In this document: piece after piece, positions 1 through 11,328 of the stretch
How positions within the stretch are numbered: the stretch's first letter is position 1
Layout of the letters: each line of letters begins with the position of its first letter
Source: Comamonadaceae bacterium
Lineage (GTDB): Bacteria; Pseudomonadota; Gammaproteobacteria; Burkholderiales; Burkholderiaceae_C
Length of the DNA: 64,000 nucleotides
NCBI GenBank assembly: GCA_021299875.1
Contig: JAJTEW010000005.1
Location: 62,001 to 126,000, forward strand
Direction: 5' to 3'
Position numbers and translations under genes: made by a program
Notes under the pieces: model-generated
The model's database searches: none
Told to the model about the DNA's origin: nothing
Seen by the model: only the letters and a program-made list of their open reading frames with translations

Positions 1-2
1 AC

Positions 3-329
3 GTCACGCACCGTGCGCGTGACAAGCGCCTGGCCGACATCTGCTTCATCATGAACATCGAAGACACGCATTTGGTGAATTACGCCCTGAAAAAACTGCA
101 AGGGCTGGGCGTGGTGGTGTCACAAAAAAACGGCAAAGACGTGACCTATGCCGCAACTGAAGAGGGGCGCGCTTATGTGCAGCGCTACCGTGAGATCCGC
201 GAGAGCTGCCTGATTGACGCCCTCAAAGCCGACGATGGATTGAACCGCGATATTGGTGAGTTGGCCCGGTTGTTGCGCGTGCTCTCGGGCATGTACGACC
301 AGGCTGCGCGTGCTGCGGCTTCTTTGTGA
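3..329 (+). CDS. Winged-helix (MarR-like) regulator, C-terminal part
   Basis: The reading frame is open to the left edge of the window, so only the C-terminal part (about 108 codons) is present. The internal Met at 51 is probably not the true start. The residues that follow resemble the recognition helix and wing of MarR/HTH-type winged-helix proteins (an LVNYALKKLQGLG helix, then a VSQKNGKDVTYAAT wing), followed by a long helical C-terminus. It lies 35 bases before the hydantoinase gene on the same strand and could regulate it; that is inference. The exact family and ligand cannot be judged from this fragment. Confidence 0.6.
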   Translation, partial: VTHRARDKRLADICFIMNIEDTHLVNYALKKLQGLGVVVSQKNGKDVTYAATEEGRAYVQRYREIRESCLIDALKADDGLNRDIGELARLLRVLSGMYDQAARAAASL

Positions 330-364
330 ACTTGATGGATTGAATTCTGATTGTTGAGCGTCCT

Positions 365-3300
365 ATGACCGAATCCCCTATCACACCCGCTGGCAAAAAC
401 CGTTGGCAGTTCTGGATCGACCGGGGCGGCACTTTCACCGACGTGGTCGGCAAGCGGCCCGATGGCACCTTGGTCACGCACAAGCTGCTGAGCGAAAACC
501 CCGAGCAATACCGCGATGCGGCGGTGGCGGGCATCCGCCATTTGCTGGGCTTGAAGGCCAGCGCACCGGTCACGCCCGAGCAGGTCGAGTGCGTGAAGAT
601 GGGCACCACGGTGGCCACCAATGCGCTGCTGGAGCGCAAAGGCGAAGCCACCCTGCTGGTGACCACGCAGGGCTTTGGCGATGCGTTGCGCATCGCTTAC
701 CAAAACCGCCCGCGTTTGTTTGACCGCCAAATTGTGTTGCCCGAGTTGCTGTACAGCTCGGTGGTCGAGGCGCAAGAGCGCGTGACGGTGGATGGCGAGG
801 TGTTGCAGCCGCTCGATGAGGTGCATTTGCGCACCCAATTGGTGAGTTTTTATGCGCAAGGCGTGCGCTCGGTGGCGGTGGTGTTCATGCACGGCTGGCG
901 CCATACAGCACACGAGAAAGTGGCCGCGCGTTTGGCGCGTGAAGTGGGGTTCAAACAAATCAGTACCTCGCACCAGACCAGCCCGATGATGAAGCTGGTC
1001 AGCCGGGGTGACACCACGGTGGTCGATGCCTATTTGTCGCCCATCTTGCGCCGCTATGTGGACCAGGTGGCCAGCGAAATGCCGGGTGTAAAACTGATGT
1101 TCATGCAGTCTTCGGGCGGCCTCACCGACGCGCAGGTGTTTGCGGGCAAGGACGCCATCTTGAGCGGCCCTGCGGGCGGCATCGTGGGCATGGCGCGCAC
1201 GGCGCAGTTGGCGGGCCATGACAAGGTGATCGGCTTTGACATGGGCGGCACCTCCACCGATGTGTCGCACTTTGCCGGGCAGTTTGAGCGCGAGTTCGAA
1301 ACCCAGGTGGCCGGCGTGCGCATGCGTGCGCCCATGATGAGCATCCACACCGTGGCTGCGGGTGGTGGGTCTTTGCTGGCTTACGACGGTGCGCGTTTTC
1401 GGGTGGGGCCGCAAAGCGCCGGTGCCAACCCCGGCCCGGCCAGTTACCGCCGGGGCGGGCCGCTGGCCGTGACCGATGCCAACGTGATGGTGGGCAAGGT
1501 ACAGCCCCGGTTTTTCCCCTCGGTGTTTGGGCCGGAGGCGAACCAGCCGCTGGATGCCGAGGTGGTGTGCGGGCATTTTGCAAAACTGGCCGCGCAAACC
1601 GGCCGCGCTGCCGAAGACGTGGCGCACGGTTTCATCCAGATCGCGGTGCAGCAGATGGCCAATGCGATCAAGAAAATTTCGGTGGCACGCGGCTACGATG
1701 TGACGCGCTACACCCTGCAGTGCTTTGGCGGCGCAGGCGGGCAGCATGCTTGTTTGGTGGCCGATGCGCTGGGCATGTCACAGGTGATGGTGCACCCGCT
1801 GGCGGGTGTGCTCTCGGCCTATGGCATGGGCTTGGCCGACCAGAACGTGATGCGCGAAGAATCGATTGAGCAGCGCTTGGAGGCAGCCGCTATGCCTTTG
1901 ATGGCCGAGCGCTTGCAGGCATTGGGCGAGACCTCACGCCAGGCCTTGCTGGCCCAGATGGGGCAAAGCAGCGATGCCGCCAGTGCGCCACGCATCGAGC
2001 TGCGCCAACGCGTGCATTTGCGCTACGAAGGCACCGATTCGGCGCTGGTCGTGCCCTGGGGCGATCAGGCCCAGTTGGTGGCCGGGTTTGAGGCCGCGTA
2101 TCGCCAGCGCTTTGCCTTTTTGATGCAGGGCAAGGCCCTGGTGGTCGAAGCCGTGTCGGTGGAGGCCGTGCTGCCCGGGGATGCGCCTGAAGAGGCAGCG
2201 CACACCGTTCACCCCGAACGCGAAGTGCCGCGCCGTGACACGGTGCGTGTGTACGCCGCCAACGCGCAAGGCGTGGCCCAGTGGCAGGGTGCCGCGCTGG
2301 TGGTGCGCGAAGACATGCGCCCTGGCGATGTGATCGACGGTCCGGCCATCATTGCCGAAAAAAATGCCACCACCGTGGTGGAGCCTGGCTGGCAAGCACG
2401 GTTGACGACGCTGGACCACTTGCTGCTGGTGCGCGTGCAGGCGCGGGCGGTGCAGCATGCTGCAGGCACGCAGGCTGACCCGGTGCTGCTGGAGGTGTTC
2501 AACAACCTGTTCATGAACATCGCGGAGCAAATGGGATTGCAGCTGCAAAACACGGCGTATTCGGTCAACATCAAGGAGCGGCTGGACTTTTCGTGTGCCT
2601 TGTTCAGTGCCGAAGGCCATTTGATCGCCAACGCGCCGCACATGCCAGTGCATTTAGGCTCGATGGGCGAGAGCATCCAGACCGTGATCAAGGAGAACCA
2701 AGGTCGCATGCAGCCGGGCGATGTGTTCGTGCTGAACGACCCGTACCACGGCGGCACGCATTTGCCCGACATCACCGTGATCACCCCCGTTTATCTGGAT
2801 GGTCACGCCGGGCCGGTGTTTTATGTGGGCTCGCGCGGGCATCACGCCGATGTGGGTGGCTTGACGCCAGGCTCCATGCCACCTTTTTCAACGCGCATCG
2901 AAGAAGAGGGCGTGCAGATCGACAACGTCAAGCTGGTTGATGCCGGTCATCTGCGCGAAGCCGAGATGGTGGCGCTGCTGCAAAGCGGCGAATACCCTTC
3001 GCGCAACCCGCAGCAAAACATGGCCGACCTGAAAGCGCAAATCGCCGCCAACGAAAAAGGCGTGCAGGAACTGCGCCGCATGGTGGCGCAGTTTGGTCTG
3101 GATGTGGTGCAGGCCTACATGCGCCATGTGCAGGACAACGCCGAAGAATCGGTGCGCCGCGTCATCACGCGCCTGAAAGACGGCGCCTTCACTTTGCCGC
3201 TGGACAACGGGGCCCAGATCCAGGTGGCGGTGCGGGTGAATGCCACCGAGCGTACAGCCGAGATTGACTTCACCGGCACCAGCGCTCAGCTGACCAACAA

Positions 3301-4033
3301 CTTCAACGCGCCGAGGGCGGTGTGCATGGCGGCGGTGCTTTACGTGTTCCGCAGCTTGGTGGACGACGACATTCCGCTGAATGCGGGTTGCCTGAAGCCG
3401 CTCAAGGTCACCATTCCCCAGGGCTCCATGCTGAACCCCAACCCCCCGTCATCGGTGGTGGCGGGCAATGTGGAGACCTCGACCTGCATCACCAACGCCT
3501 TGTTTGGTGCATTGGGCGTGATGGCGGGCAGCCAGCCGACCATGAACAACTTCACCTTCGGCAACGCCCGTGTGCAGTATTACGAAACCATATCGGGTGG
3601 CAGTGGCGCGGGGGGGCGCTTTGACGCGCAAGGCCAGTTGGTGGGTGGTTTTGATGGCACCTCGGTGGTGCAGACGCACATGACCAATTCACGCCTGACC
3701 GACCCCGAAGTGTTGGAGTTCCGCTTTCCGGTGCGGCTGGAGAGTTATGCGATCCGCCAAGGATCAGGCGGCGCAGGGCGTTGGCATGGCGGCGACGGCG
3801 GGGTGCGCCGCGTGCGCTTTCTGGAGCCGATGACGGCGGGCATTTTGTCCAACGGTCGGGTTCACCCGGCCTTTGGCATGGCGGGCGGGCACAGCGGCCT
3901 GCCGGGCATCAACCGAGTGGTGCGCGCCGATGGCAGCGTGCAAGAACTCGCGCACATTGGCCAGGTCGAGATGCAGGCGGGGGATGTGTTTGAGATCCAC
4001 ACGCCGGGCGGCGGTGGGTTTGGCAAGGCCTGA
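365..4033 (+). CDS. 5-oxoprolinase / hydantoinase HyuA-HyuB fusion protein
   Basis: The 1222-residue protein has the length and two-part layout of OplAH-type ATP-dependent 5-oxoprolinases, which open cyclic amides such as 5-oxoproline to glutamate in the cytoplasm. The HyuA half covers about residues 1-700 and starts with the nucleotide-binding motif [10 protein letters not shown] at 19-28; a second actin-fold motif, [14 protein letters not shown], follows later. The HyuB half begins near residue 702 ([19 protein letters not shown]) and runs to the end with a GGGGFG tail. The frame is intact. The gene converges on the ComEA-like gene with a 7-base gap. Fused OplAH proteins are common in bacteria. 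The actual substrate (5-oxoproline or another hydantoin-like ring) cannot be told from sequence alone. Confidence 0.9.
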   Translation: MTESPITPAGKNRWQFWIDRGGTFTDVVGKRPDGTLVTHKLLSENPEQYRDAAVAGIRHLLGLKASAPVTPEQVECVKMGTTVATNALLERKGEATLLVTTQGFGDALRIAYQNRPRLFDRQIVLPELLYSSVVEAQERVTVDGEVLQPLDEVHLRTQLVSFYAQGVRSVAVVFMHGWRHTAHEKVAARLAREVGFKQISTSHQTSPMMKLVSRGDTTVVDAYLSPILRRYVDQVASEMPGVKLMFMQSSGGLTDAQVFAGKDAILSGPAGGIVGMARTAQLAGHDKVIGFDMGGTSTDVSHFAGQFEREFETQVAGVRMRAPMMSIHTVAAGGGSLLAYDGARFRVGPQSAGANPGPASYRRGGPLAVTDANVMVGKVQPRFFPSVFGPEANQPLDAEVVCGHFAKLAAQTGRAAEDVAHGFIQIAVQQMANAIKKISVARGYDVTRYTLQCFGGAGGQHACLVADALGMSQVMVHPLAGVLSAYGMGLADQNVMREESIEQRLEAAAMPLMAERLQALGETSRQALLAQMGQSSDAASAPRIELRQRVHLRYEGTDSALVVPWGDQAQLVAGFEAAYRQRFAFLMQGKALVVEAVSVEAVLPGDAPEEAAHTVHPEREVPRRDTVRVYAANAQGVAQWQGAALVVREDMRPGDVIDGPAIIAEKNATTVVEPGWQARLTTLDHLLLVRVQARAVQHAAGTQADPVLLEVFNNLFMNIAEQMGLQLQNTAYSVNIKERLDFSCALFSAEGHLIANAPHMPVHLGSMGESIQTVIKENQGRMQPGDVFVLNDPYHGGTHLPDITVITPVYLDGHAGPVFYVGSRGHHADVGGLTPGSMPPFSTRIEEEGVQIDNVKLVDAGHLREAEMVALLQSGEYPSRNPQQNMADLKAQIAANEKGVQELRRMVAQFGLDVVQAYMRHVQDNAEESVRRVITRLKDGAFTLPLDNGAQIQVAVRVNATERTAEIDFTGTSAQLTNNFNAPRAVCMAAVLYVFRSLVDDDIPLNAGCLKPLKVTIPQGSMLNPNPPSSVVAGNVETSTCITNALFGALGVMAGSQPTMNNFTFGNARVQYYETISGGSGAGGRFDAQGQLVGGFDGTSVVQTHMTNSRLTDPEVLEFRFPVRLESYAIRQGSGGAGRWHGGDGGVRRVRFLEPMTAGILSNGRVHPAFGMAGGHSGLPGINRVVRADGSVQELAHIGQVEMQAGDVFEIHTPGGGGFGKA

Positions 4034-4040
4034 CCGCCTG

Positions 4041-4433
4041 TCAGTTTTTGGCGGGCACGGGTTTGGCGCTGGTATCTGTCGATGTCGGTTTGGCGGCTTT
4101 GACCGCTGCTTTGTCTGTGCTCACGTCTTTGCTGACGGCGGGTTTTGGATCGGACACTTTGACGGTGTAAGCACTGCCTTGCACCCGCACGCCTTGATCG
4201 GACAAGCTGCTGGCCTTTTGGGGCCCTAAGCCTTTGACACGGCTGGTGGCATCTTCCCAATTCTTGAAGGGCGCTTTTTTGCGCTCGTCCATCACCGCCT
4301 TGGTCAGCACCGGCCCCACGCCCTTGAGGGCGTCGAGTTCGACCTCGGTGGCCTTGTTCAAATCCAGCTGTTGGGCCCAGGTCAGGCCCGCGAATCCGAA
4401 AGCCAGCAAGGCCCCTGTGATGGTCTTCAACAT
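4041..4433 (-). CDS. ComEA-like helix-hairpin-helix DNA-binding protein
   Basis: This is a 130-residue secreted protein. The chosen start (MLKTITGALLAFGFAGLTWAQ) gives a clean signal peptide and has AAGGAG just upstream; an in-frame Met 13 codons earlier lacks such support. After the signal peptide comes a ComEA-type HhH domain (LDLNKATEVELDALKGVGPVLTKAV), then a second hairpin (VKGLGPQKASSL) and a low-complexity Lys/Ala/Thr/Ser tail. ComEA proteins bind double-stranded DNA in the periplasm during transformation. Short Burkholderiales members like this one are widespread and often not next to competence genes, as here, so a competence role is inference. Confidence 0.8.
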   Translation of the reverse strand: MLKTITGALLAFGFAGLTWAQQLDLNKATEVELDALKGVGPVLTKAVMDERKKAPFKNWEDATSRVKGLGPQKASSLSDQGVRVQGSAYTVKVSDPKPAVSKDVSTDKAAVKAAKPTSTDTSAKPVPAKN

Positions 4434-4546
4434 GTCTGCGCTCCTTGGGTTGACTGCAGCCATGTGCAGCAAGGGGCATTGTCAAAAGCCTGTAGCGCAG
4501 CGTGAACGGTGAAAACCCTTAAATTTTGAATATCTATGTATTCTTT

Positions 4547-5716
4547 TTAGAGCTCTTCTACGCGTTTGGGTGGGTAGCTGTCCCAGGCTTGGCAACCGGG
4601 GCAATGCCAAAAATGCTCTTTGGCTTCAAACCCACAAGCGGCACATCGGTATTTGGCCAGGGGTTTGGTGGCGTGTTCCAGGGCCTTTTGCACAGACTCG
4701 GGCAGGCTGGCTTGACCTGGCCGCTCGCCCGTGAGCCATCGGCTGGCGGCCATCAGTGACGTGTGCTTTTGCAAGTGGCCGAGGTATCGGTCCAAAGCCT
4801 CTGACTGGGCGGCGCTGTGGGTGGATGCGCGGCTCAGCAAGACATCGGTGATGGCGTTCAGCACATCGATGCAGGGCGCGGCTTGGTAATGGGCCTCGAG
4901 CATCCGGCTGGCTTGTGTTTCCATGTCGCAAGCCTTGGCCGCTTTGACCAAGCTGGCTGCAGCCAAAGGCGCAGCCTTGTCGTGGCGCTCAAACAGAACC
5001 GCCAAGGTGTCAAATGCCGCGCGCGATTGTCCTTGGCTCAACAGCAATTGGCCCAACAACAGGCGGGGTCTCGCCGCTTGAGGGTGGGCCTGAAGGGTGG
5101 TGTTCAGCAGCGCAACGGCGCCCACGTGGTCTCCTTTTTGGACCCATTCCCTGGCTTGTTCACACTGGTAGTGCGCCATTCGGACACTGAAATCGACTTC
5201 GCCCGTTTTTTCGAGCAAACGGGCCACAGTCGTCGCCTCGGGCCATTCCCGCGAGCGCTCGTAAATGGCCATCCGGGCCATGCGCGCTTGGCCTTCGTAA
5301 GTCGTGCCTTCCAGTTTGCGCAGCGCTTCTTCCGCGCGGTCGAGCAAACCGGCTTTCAGATAATCCAACGCCAAGTCGTGTTGCGCCCTTTGCCGGTCAG
5401 CGTTGCTCAGGTCGGCACGGGACAGCAGGTGTTCGTGCACCCTGACCGCGCGGTCGTATTCGCCACGCCGTCGAAACAAATTGCCCAGCGCAAAGTGCAG
5501 CTCGGAGGTGTCGGGATCGTTTTGAACGGCCTCAATGAAAGCGTCAATGGCCTGGTCTTGTTGTTCGTTCAGCAGGTAATTCAGACCTTTGAAATAAGCC
5601 CGTGGTGCTTGTCGGTTGGCCAAGCGCATTTGACGCAAGTCCAAACGCGATGCAATCCAGCCCAAGGCAAAAGCAATGGGCAAGCCCAACAAAATCCAAG
5701 TGAAGTCAAATTCCAC
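4547..5716 (-). CDS. lapB: LapB (YciM), TPR protein controlling LPS synthesis
   Basis: This 389-residue protein matches LapB throughout. It has an N-terminal membrane helix (about residues 6-26), a long array of tetratricopeptide repeats (about 40-330) and a C-terminal rubredoxin-like zinc module with two CxxC pairs (CAAC and CPGC, about residues 357-378). In E. coli LapB sits at the inner membrane facing the cytoplasm and guides FtsH to degrade LpxC, so limiting lipid A synthesis. The start overlaps the end of lapA by 11 bases, as in many proteobacteria, so the two are translationally coupled. Confidence 0.93.
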   Translation of the reverse strand: MEFDFTWILLGLPIAFALGWIASRLDLRQMRLANRQAPRAYFKGLNYLLNEQQDQAIDAFIEAVQNDPDTSELHFALGNLFRRRGEYDRAVRVHEHLLSRADLSNADRQRAQHDLALDYLKAGLLDRAEEALRKLEGTTYEGQARMARMAIYERSREWPEATTVARLLEKTGEVDFSVRMAHYQCEQAREWVQKGDHVGAVALLNTTLQAHPQAARPRLLLGQLLLSQGQSRAAFDTLAVLFERHDKAAPLAAASLVKAAKACDMETQASRMLEAHYQAAPCIDVLNAITDVLLSRASTHSAAQSEALDRYLGHLQKHTSLMAASRWLTGERPGQASLPESVQKALEHATKPLAKYRCAACGFEAKEHFWHCPGCQAWDSYPPKRVEEL

Positions 5717-6011
5717 GGGGCACCTCTGGCGTGGTCAAAGGGGCTGCCGGGGGCGCTGCCGTGACGGGTGCCGGACCCATTTGTTTGGCAGTCTGGCGCT
5801 CACGCCACCAACGGGGCACCATGCCCAAAACACCGACCACCACGCCCAGGGTGAAGGCCGACAAGACCACCAAGACGGTGGGCGCCGACCAAAAGGTGCT
5901 GAAAAAGAAGTTCACGCGGGTCTCTTGCTGGTTGTTCAGCGCGAAAGCAAAGAGGGTGAAAAAAACAGCCGCTTTCAGTAACCACTGAAGCAGCCGAAGC
6001 AGACGTTTCAT
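5706..6011 (-). CDS. lapA: LapA-domain inner-membrane protein
   Basis: The 101-residue protein has two hydrophobic segments (about residues 10-27 and 43-64) separated by the conserved NNQQETRVNFFF stretch typical of LapA (YciS/DUF1049). LapA is the small membrane partner of LapB in LPS assembly. A GAGG ribosome-binding site lies about 10 bases upstream. The C-terminus is rich in Pro/Ala. It lies 82 bases downstream of ihfB on the same strand and overlaps lapB. Confidence 0.88.
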   Translation of the reverse strand: MKRLLRLLQWLLKAAVFFTLFAFALNNQQETRVNFFFSTFWSAPTVLVVLSAFTLGVVVGVLGMVPRWWRERQTAKQMGPAPVTAAPPAAPLTTPEVPRGI

Positions 6012-6093
6012 GGCGCGACCTCGAAAGAAGAATTCATTCTAACGACCTGTTGCCGAGCCAGAAAGCCACCGAGACAAGCCCTGCGAAAGCGCT

Positions 6094-6414
6094 TCATGCT
6101 TTTGGGGCTGCAGCTTTTTTCACGTCGGCCAATGTGCCTGCATCCACGGCTTCGCGCAGGGCTTTGCCGGGTTTGAAATGGGGCACTCGTTTTTCGGGAA
6201 TCTGCACACTTTCGCCAGACCGGGGGTTGCGGCCGACACGGGGAGGGCGGCGGTTGATGGAGAAGCTGCCAAAGCCGCGAATCTCGATGCGGTGGCCTTT
6301 GACCAGCGCTTCGCTCATGGCGTCCAGCACCGTTTTGACGGCCAACTCGGCGTCACGGTGGGTCAATTGCGCAAAGCGTGCGGCGAGTTCATCAACCAGA
6401 TCAGAGCGTGTCAT
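6094..6414 (-). CDS. ihfB: Integration host factor subunit beta
   Basis: The 106-residue DNA-bending protein of the IHF/HU family begins [14 protein letters not shown], which matches the usual IhfB N-terminus; an upstream in-frame Met 15 codons earlier is outside the family pattern. The arm with [18 protein letters not shown] (about residues 45-62) includes the Arg-Pro-Pro tip that intercalates into DNA in this family. It follows rpsA, the conserved rpsA-ihfB order, but a strong terminator stands between them, so ihfB probably also has its own promoter. The tail beyond residue 95 is Ala/Lys-rich. Confidence 0.95.
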   Translation of the reverse strand: MTRSDLVDELAARFAQLTHRDAELAVKTVLDAMSEALVKGHRIEIRGFGSFSINRRPPRVGRNPRSGESVQIPEKRVPHFKPGKALREAVDAGTLADVKKAAAPKA

Positions 6415-6466
6415 GGGGTCACTTTGTTGTTCGTTCAACTTGCAGGTGGCGGTTGGCACCGCTCTG

Positions 6467-6500
6467 AAAAAAGCCTGCCCCCATCACAGGGGCAGGCTTT
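6467..6500 (-). terminator. Rho-independent terminator after rpsA
   Basis: On the minus strand an 11-base GC-rich stem (AAGCCTGCCCC paired with GGGGCAGGCTT, loop of six) is followed by a run of T. It lies about 30 bases after the rpsA stop codon and before ihfB. Confidence 0.85.
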
Positions 6501-6530
6501 CAGACAGCAAGTGTTGTCAGATCAAAAAGA

Positions 6531-8210
6531 TCAGTTGTTGTCCAACTTGGCGCGCAACAAAGCGCCCAGGCTGGTGGTGCCGGCGTTCTCGCTCTTGGCC
6601 TGGGTGGACAAGGAAGCCATGGCTTCTTGTTGGTCAGCTTGGTCTTTGGCTTTGATCGACAACTGGATGTTGCGGGTCTTGCGATCAACGTTCACCACCA
6701 CGGCAGTGACTTCGTCGCCCACTTTCAACACGTGGCTGGCGTCTTCCACGCGGTCACGCGAGATTTCGCTGACACGCAGGTAACCCACGATGTCTTCGCC
6801 CAGATCGATTTCGGCGCCCTTGGCATCCACGGTCTTGACCTTGCCGGTAACGGTTTGGCCTTTGTCGTTGATCGACACAAAGGTGGTGAAAGGATCGGAG
6901 TCGAGCTGTTTGATGCCCAAGCTGATGCGCTCGCGGTCGACGTCAACGGCCAACACCAAGGCTTCAACTTCTTGACCCTTCTTGAATTCGCGAACGGCGT
7001 TTTCGCCAGTCTCGTTCCAAGACAAGTCAGACAAGTGGACCAAACCGTCGATGCCAGCAGCCAAGCCCACGAACACGCCGAAGTCGGTGATCGACTTGAT
7101 GGGGCCCTTCACGCGGTCGCCGCGCTTGGTGTTCTGAGCAAACTCTTGCCATGGGTTGGCGCGGCACTGTTTCATGCCCAAGCTGATGCGGCGCTTGTCT
7201 TCGTCGATCTCGAGGACCATGACTTCGACTTCGTCGCCCAGGGCGACGATTTTGGATGGGGCCACGTTTTTGTTGGTCCAGTCCATTTCAGACACGTGCA
7301 CCAAGCCTTCGATGCCGGGCTCGAGTTCCACAAACGCGCCGTAGTCGGCGATGTTGGTGATCTTGCCGAACATGCGAGTGCTTTGTGGGTAGCGGCGGTT
7401 GACGCCCATCCATGGGTCGTCGCCCATTTGCTTGAGGCCCAAGGACACGCGGTTTTTCTCGGTGTCGAACTTGAGGATCTTGGCGGTGATTTCTTGACCG
7501 GCCGTGACCACTTCTGAAGGGTGACGGACACGGCGCCAGGCCATGTCGGTGATGTGCAGCAAGCCGTCGATGCCGCCCAAGTCCACGAACGCACCGTATT
7601 CGGTGATGTTCTTGACCACACCGTGAACGATGGAGCCTTCGCGCAATGTTTCCATCAGCTTGGCGCGCTCTTCGCCCATGGAGGCTTCCACCACAGCGCG
7701 GCGTGACAACACGACGTTGTTGCGCTTGCGGTCGAGCTTGATGACCTTGAATTCGAGGGTCTTGTTCTCATAGGGAGACAGGTCTTTGGTGGGCCGTGTG
7801 TCGACCAAAGAGCCGGGCAAGAAAGCGCGGATGCCATTGACCAACACGGTCAGGCCACCCTTGACTTTGCCGCTGGTCACGCCAGTGACGAACTCGCCGG
7901 ATTCGAGGGCTTTTTCCAAAGACATCCAAGAAGCCAAACGCTTGGCGGTGTCACGCGACAAGATGGTGTCGCCGTAACCGTTTTCGATCGAGCCGATGGC
8001 TACAGAGACGAAGTCGCCGACTTGGACTTCAACTTCACCCTGGTCGTTTTTGAACTCTTCGAGGGGAACGTAGGACTCGGACTTGAGGCCAGCGTTGACC
8101 ACCACAAAGTTGTGCTCAATGCGCACGACTTCAGCGGTGATGACTTCACCTGGGCGCATTTCGGTGCGCGTCAGAGATTCTTCGAACAGGGCGGCAAATG
8201 ATTCAGACAT
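6531..8210 (-). CDS. rpsA: 30S ribosomal protein S1
   Basis: The 559-residue protein consists of six S1/OB-fold RNA-binding repeats, the full E. coli-type complement. Typical repeat signatures are visible: [39 protein letters not shown] and [20 protein letters not shown]1 brings mRNA to the 30S subunit. A GAGGA ribosome-binding site stands before the ATG. A 218-base leader separates it from the aroA-cmk gene upstream; I saw no clear riboswitch in it. Confidence 0.97.
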   Translation of the reverse strand: MSESFAALFEESLTRTEMRPGEVITAEVVRIEHNFVVVNAGLKSESYVPLEEFKNDQGEVEVQVGDFVSVAIGSIENGYGDTILSRDTAKRLASWMSLEKALESGEFVTGVTSGKVKGGLTVLVNGIRAFLPGSLVDTRPTKDLSPYENKTLEFKVIKLDRKRNNVVLSRRAVVEASMGEERAKLMETLREGSIVHGVVKNITEYGAFVDLGGIDGLLHITDMAWRRVRHPSEVVTAGQEITAKILKFDTEKNRVSLGLKQMGDDPWMGVNRRYPQSTRMFGKITNIADYGAFVELEPGIEGLVHVSEMDWTNKNVAPSKIVALGDEVEVMVLEIDEDKRRISLGMKQCRANPWQEFAQNTKRGDRVKGPIKSITDFGVFVGLAAGIDGLVHLSDLSWNETGENAVREFKKGQEVEALVLAVDVDRERISLGIKQLDSDPFTTFVSINDKGQTVTGKVKTVDAKGAEIDLGEDIVGYLRVSEISRDRVEDASHVLKVGDEVTAVVVNVDRKTRNIQLSIKAKDQADQQEAMASLSTQAKSENAGTTSLGALLRAKLDNN

Positions 8211-8428
8211 GTGATTTCCTCATCCACAGGTGCAGGACTGACGAACGCGGAATGCGTCGTTACCAGGAGCTGACAGTGGCGATTGCTTGTGCGGCGTGAA
8301 CCGCGGTTGGTTGATAAAAAACCACCTGGCCAGTGTGCAAGCTGCACGAAGAGAGCCGGGTGGAACTTCAGGTCAGTCCGCACAGGGCGGGCTGGGGTGG
8401 CTGCTGTCAGTGGATCAACTTTTGTCGA

Positions 8429-10420
8429 TCAACCGAAAACCTGCCGACTTTGCCACCAGACCATCACCTGTTCCACCGAGGCTTCGATGGTCAAAGACGA
8501 GTTGTCCAGTTGCAAGGCATCTTGCGCAGGCAATAAGGGCGCAACGCTGCGGGACATGTCCCGGGCATCACGCGCTTCCAAATCGGCGCGAAGACTGTCG
8601 ATATTAGCCGAAAAACCCTTCAAAATCAATTGCTTATGCCGTCTTTCGGCCCTTTGTGCGGCGCTGGCGGTCAAAAACACCTTCAAAGGCGCGTCTGGGA
8701 AGATCACGGTGCCCATGTCGCGACCGTCGGCCAAGAGGCCAGGTAGGCGCTGAAAGCTGTGCTGCAGATCGACCAGGGCCTCGCGCACGGCAGGCAAAAC
8801 AGACACTTTGGAGGCGTTCATGCCGCCTTGCTCGCTGCGGATGGCATCCGTCACATCCACGTTGTTCAGCAGCACTTGCTCGCCCTCAAAGCGCACCGGC
8901 AGGCGGCGCGCCAATTCGGCAATCTCTGCTTCATCGGCGGCTTCCAGCGTCAGGCCAGCTTGCAAAGCGGCATGGGCCGTGACGCGGTAGAGCGCGCCCG
9001 AATCCAGGTAGTGGTAGCCCAAAGCAGCGGCCACGCGGCTGGCCAACGTGCCTTTGCCCGAGGCGGTGGGGCCGTCGATGCAAATCACGGGAATGTTGGG
9101 GGCTGTTGTGCGCGCCACCGAGAACAGGGTCTCGAAGTAATCGGGGAAGGTCTTGGCCACGCATTTGGGGTCTTCGATGCGCACAGGCACTTGATCGGCG
9201 TTGAAAGCGGCCAGCGAAAAACACATGGCCACGCGGTGGTCGTCGTAGGTGTGGATGCTGGCGCGTTGCCACTTTCCTGAGGGCAAGGGATGGATGGTGA
9301 TCCAATCCGGGCCTTCTTCGACAGTGGCACCCAACTTGCGGCTTTCGGCTGCCATGGCCGCAATGCGGTCGGTTTCTTTCACGCGCCAGCTGGCGATGTT
9401 GCGCAGGGTGGTTGGACCGTCGGCGTACAGGGCCATCACAGCCAGCGTCATGGCGGCGTCGGGGATGTGGTTGCAGTCGAGTGTGATGCCCTTGAGCGGC
9501 CAAGCACCGCGCTGGATTTCGAGCCAGTTGGGGCCGCTGGTGATGTGCGCGCCCATTTGGGCGGCCGCGTCCATGAAGCGGATGTCGCCCTGAATGGAGT
9601 CAGCGCCTACGCCTTGAATGCGGATGCCATCACCCTGGGCAATGGCCCCCAGCGCGATGAAGTAGCTGGCCGACGAGGCATCGGCCTCGACGTGGATGCT
9701 GCCCGGCGACTGATAGCGGCTGCCCGCCGGGATCACAAAGCGCGCCCAGCCTTGGCGCTCCACAGTGATGCCGTAACGGGCCAGCAGGTTGAGGGTGATC
9801 TCGATGTAAGGCTTGCTGATGAGTTCGCCCACCACCTCGATGGTGATGGCGCGGTCTTGCGAAGCCAGTGGCAGCGCCATCAGCAAGGCAGTCAGGAACT
9901 GGCTGGACACATCGCCGCGCACCGGGATGGGTTTGTCCAGTTGCAGATGGGGCTGGCCCACGCGCAGGGGTGGGTAGCCTTCATTGCCCAAGTAGTCGAT
10001 GGCGCAGCCAAGCTCGCGCAGCGCATTCACCAAGTCGCCGATCGGGCGCTCGTGCATGCGCGGCACGCCCTTGAGCGTGAAGTCACCGCCCTGCACAGCC
10101 AATGCGGCCGTGAGAGGGCGCATGGCCGTGCCCGCGTTGCCCATGAAAAATTCAATCGCCTCAGTTGGCCATGTTCGGCCGCCCAGGCCGGTGATGGTCA
10201 CCGTGGTGCCATCGACCTGCACGCGGCAACCCAGTTGGCGCAGCGCGGCCAGCATGACGCGGGTGTCGTCCGAGTCCAGCAGGTCGTGAACCACCGTGGT
10301 GCCTTGGCACAGCGCCGAGAGCAGCAGCACGCGGTTCGAAATGCTTTTGGAACCGGGCAGGGTGACGGTGCCGGATGCGCCTTGCAGCGCAGGGATGTCA
10401 AGAAAGGCGGTGGAGAACAT
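8429..10420 (-). CDS. aroA-cmk: Fused EPSP synthase (AroA) / cytidylate kinase (Cmk)
   Basis: One uninterrupted 663-residue frame encodes two enzymes. Residues 1 to about 435 are 3-phosphoshikimate 1-carboxyvinyltransferase, with PGSKSISNR at 22-30, the [10 protein letters not shown] motif near 95 and WRVKETDR near 345; it makes EPSP in the shikimate pathway. From about residue 440, [14 protein letters not shown] opens a complete CMP kinase with its P-loop, ending in the typical DxR-rich segment. In E. coli the two are separate neighbouring genes. Here no stop or start separates them. Five bases separate this gene from tyrA upstream. The fusion is known in Burkholderiales, so it is not a sequencing artefact by default. 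Confidence 0.93.
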   Translation of the reverse strand: MFSTAFLDIPALQGASGTVTLPGSKSISNRVLLLSALCQGTTVVHDLLDSDDTRVMLAALRQLGCRVQVDGTTVTITGLGGRTWPTEAIEFFMGNAGTAMRPLTAALAVQGGDFTLKGVPRMHERPIGDLVNALRELGCAIDYLGNEGYPPLRVGQPHLQLDKPIPVRGDVSSQFLTALLMALPLASQDRAITIEVVGELISKPYIEITLNLLARYGITVERQGWARFVIPAGSRYQSPGSIHVEADASSASYFIALGAIAQGDGIRIQGVGADSIQGDIRFMDAAAQMGAHITSGPNWLEIQRGAWPLKGITLDCNHIPDAAMTLAVMALYADGPTTLRNIASWRVKETDRIAAMAAESRKLGATVEEGPDWITIHPLPSGKWQRASIHTYDDHRVAMCFSLAAFNADQVPVRIEDPKCVAKTFPDYFETLFSVARTTAPNIPVICIDGPTASGKGTLASRVAAALGYHYLDSGALYRVTAHAALQAGLTLEAADEAEIAELARRLPVRFEGEQVLLNNVDVTDAIRSEQGGMNASKVSVLPAVREALVDLQHSFQRLPGLLADGRDMGTVIFPDAPLKVFLTASAAQRAERRHKQLILKGFSANIDSLRADLEARDARDMSRSVAPLLPAQDALQLDNSSLTIEASVEQVMVWWQSRQVFG

Positions 10421-10424
10421 GGGT

Positions 10425-11321
10425 TCAGTCTTCAGAGGCAGTGTTGCAAGCGTTGCCCGCTTGCAACGTCCAAGTCGAGCGCACGCCGCTGGCTTGATGA
10501 ATCAGCTTTTGCAGCGCGGTGGTGTCGCCTTGCTTCAAGGTGTTTTCAAATTGGTCGAGCGCAGCGCGAAAGTGAGCCATCTGCGTGAGCACTTCGGCCT
10601 GGTTGGCGCTCAGGATGTCGCGCCAGACGGCGGGGTCACTGGCCGCGATGCGTGAAAAATCCCTGAAGCCCGGGCCAGCCATCTCCAAAAATGCAGCGCC
10701 TTGGGGCTGTGCGCTGAGCGCATTGACGGCCGCAAAAGCCAACAAGTGCGGCAGGTGGCTGACCGCCGCAAAGGTGGCGTCGTGCGCCTCGGGCGTCATC
10801 TGGCTCACATGGCTGCCGATGGCGGTCCACACATCGCTGGCTTTTTGGATTTGGCGGATGCTGTTTTGTGGCAGGGGCGTGAGGATGGTGCGGCGTTCAC
10901 GGTAGAGCTTGGCTTCGGCATGCTCGATGCCCGCAACTTCTTTGCCCGCAATCGGGTGTGCCGGCACCAAGCAGTTGAGGCGTTCGCCCAAAGCGGCTTG
11001 GGCTGCCGCGACCACATCGCATTTGGTGGAGCCCACGTCCATCAGCAAGGCATGGGGTGCCAGCGCATCGCGCATGGCGACAAAGCTGCTTTGCATGGCG
11101 CCCACGGGCACCGCCAACAGCACCATGTCTGCACCCTGCACGGCTTCGGCCACGCTGGTGCAGGCTTGGTCAATCACGCGCAGTTCAAGCGCGCGCTGCC
11201 GGGTTTTTTCAGAGGCGCTGAAGCCGGTGATGTGCTGCACCAAGCCCGCCTGGCGCAGCGCGAGCGCAAATGAGCCGCCCATCAGGCCGCAGCCAATCAG
11301 GGCCAGGCGTTGGAACTTCAC
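10425..11321 (-). CDS. tyrA: Prephenate dehydrogenase
   Basis: The 298-residue monofunctional enzyme oxidises prephenate to 4-hydroxyphenylpyruvate for tyrosine synthesis. I chose a GTG start ([17 protein letters not shown]), because it places the NAD-binding GxGxxGG motif (residues 10-16) at the N-terminus as in the family, and the longer frame would run back into pheA and encodes nothing recognisable. The catalytic region shows the [11 protein letters not shown] motif. There is no chorismate mutase domain; that is carried by pheA. The start lies 7 bases after the pheA stop. Confidence 0.9.
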   Translation of the reverse strand: MKFQRLALIGCGLMGGSFALALRQAGLVQHITGFSASEKTRQRALELRVIDQACTSVAEAVQGADMVLLAVPVGAMQSSFVAMRDALAPHALLMDVGSTKCDVVAAAQAALGERLNCLVPAHPIAGKEVAGIEHAEAKLYRERRTILTPLPQNSIRQIQKASDVWTAIGSHVSQMTPEAHDATFAAVSHLPHLLAFAAVNALSAQPQGAAFLEMAGPGFRDFSRIAASDPAVWRDILSANQAEVLTQMAHFRAALDQFENTLKQGDTTALQKLIHQASGVRSTWTLQAGNACNTASED

Positions 11322-11328
11322 TGAGTGC

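Noticed and set aside
185..1747. Long minus-strand open frame (520 codons) opposite the hydantoinase gene
   Set aside because: His/Arg/Ala-rich translation with no domain; it is the shadow of a GC-rich gene on the other strand.
6627..7517. Plus-strand frame of 296 codons opposite rpsA
   Set aside because: The repeated His/Phe/Asp pattern mirrors the S1 repeats on the other strand; not a gene.
8299..8308. AACCGCGGTT palindrome in the rpsA leader region
   Set aside because: Perfect but only ten bases and isolated; no second copy or link to a known regulator was seen.
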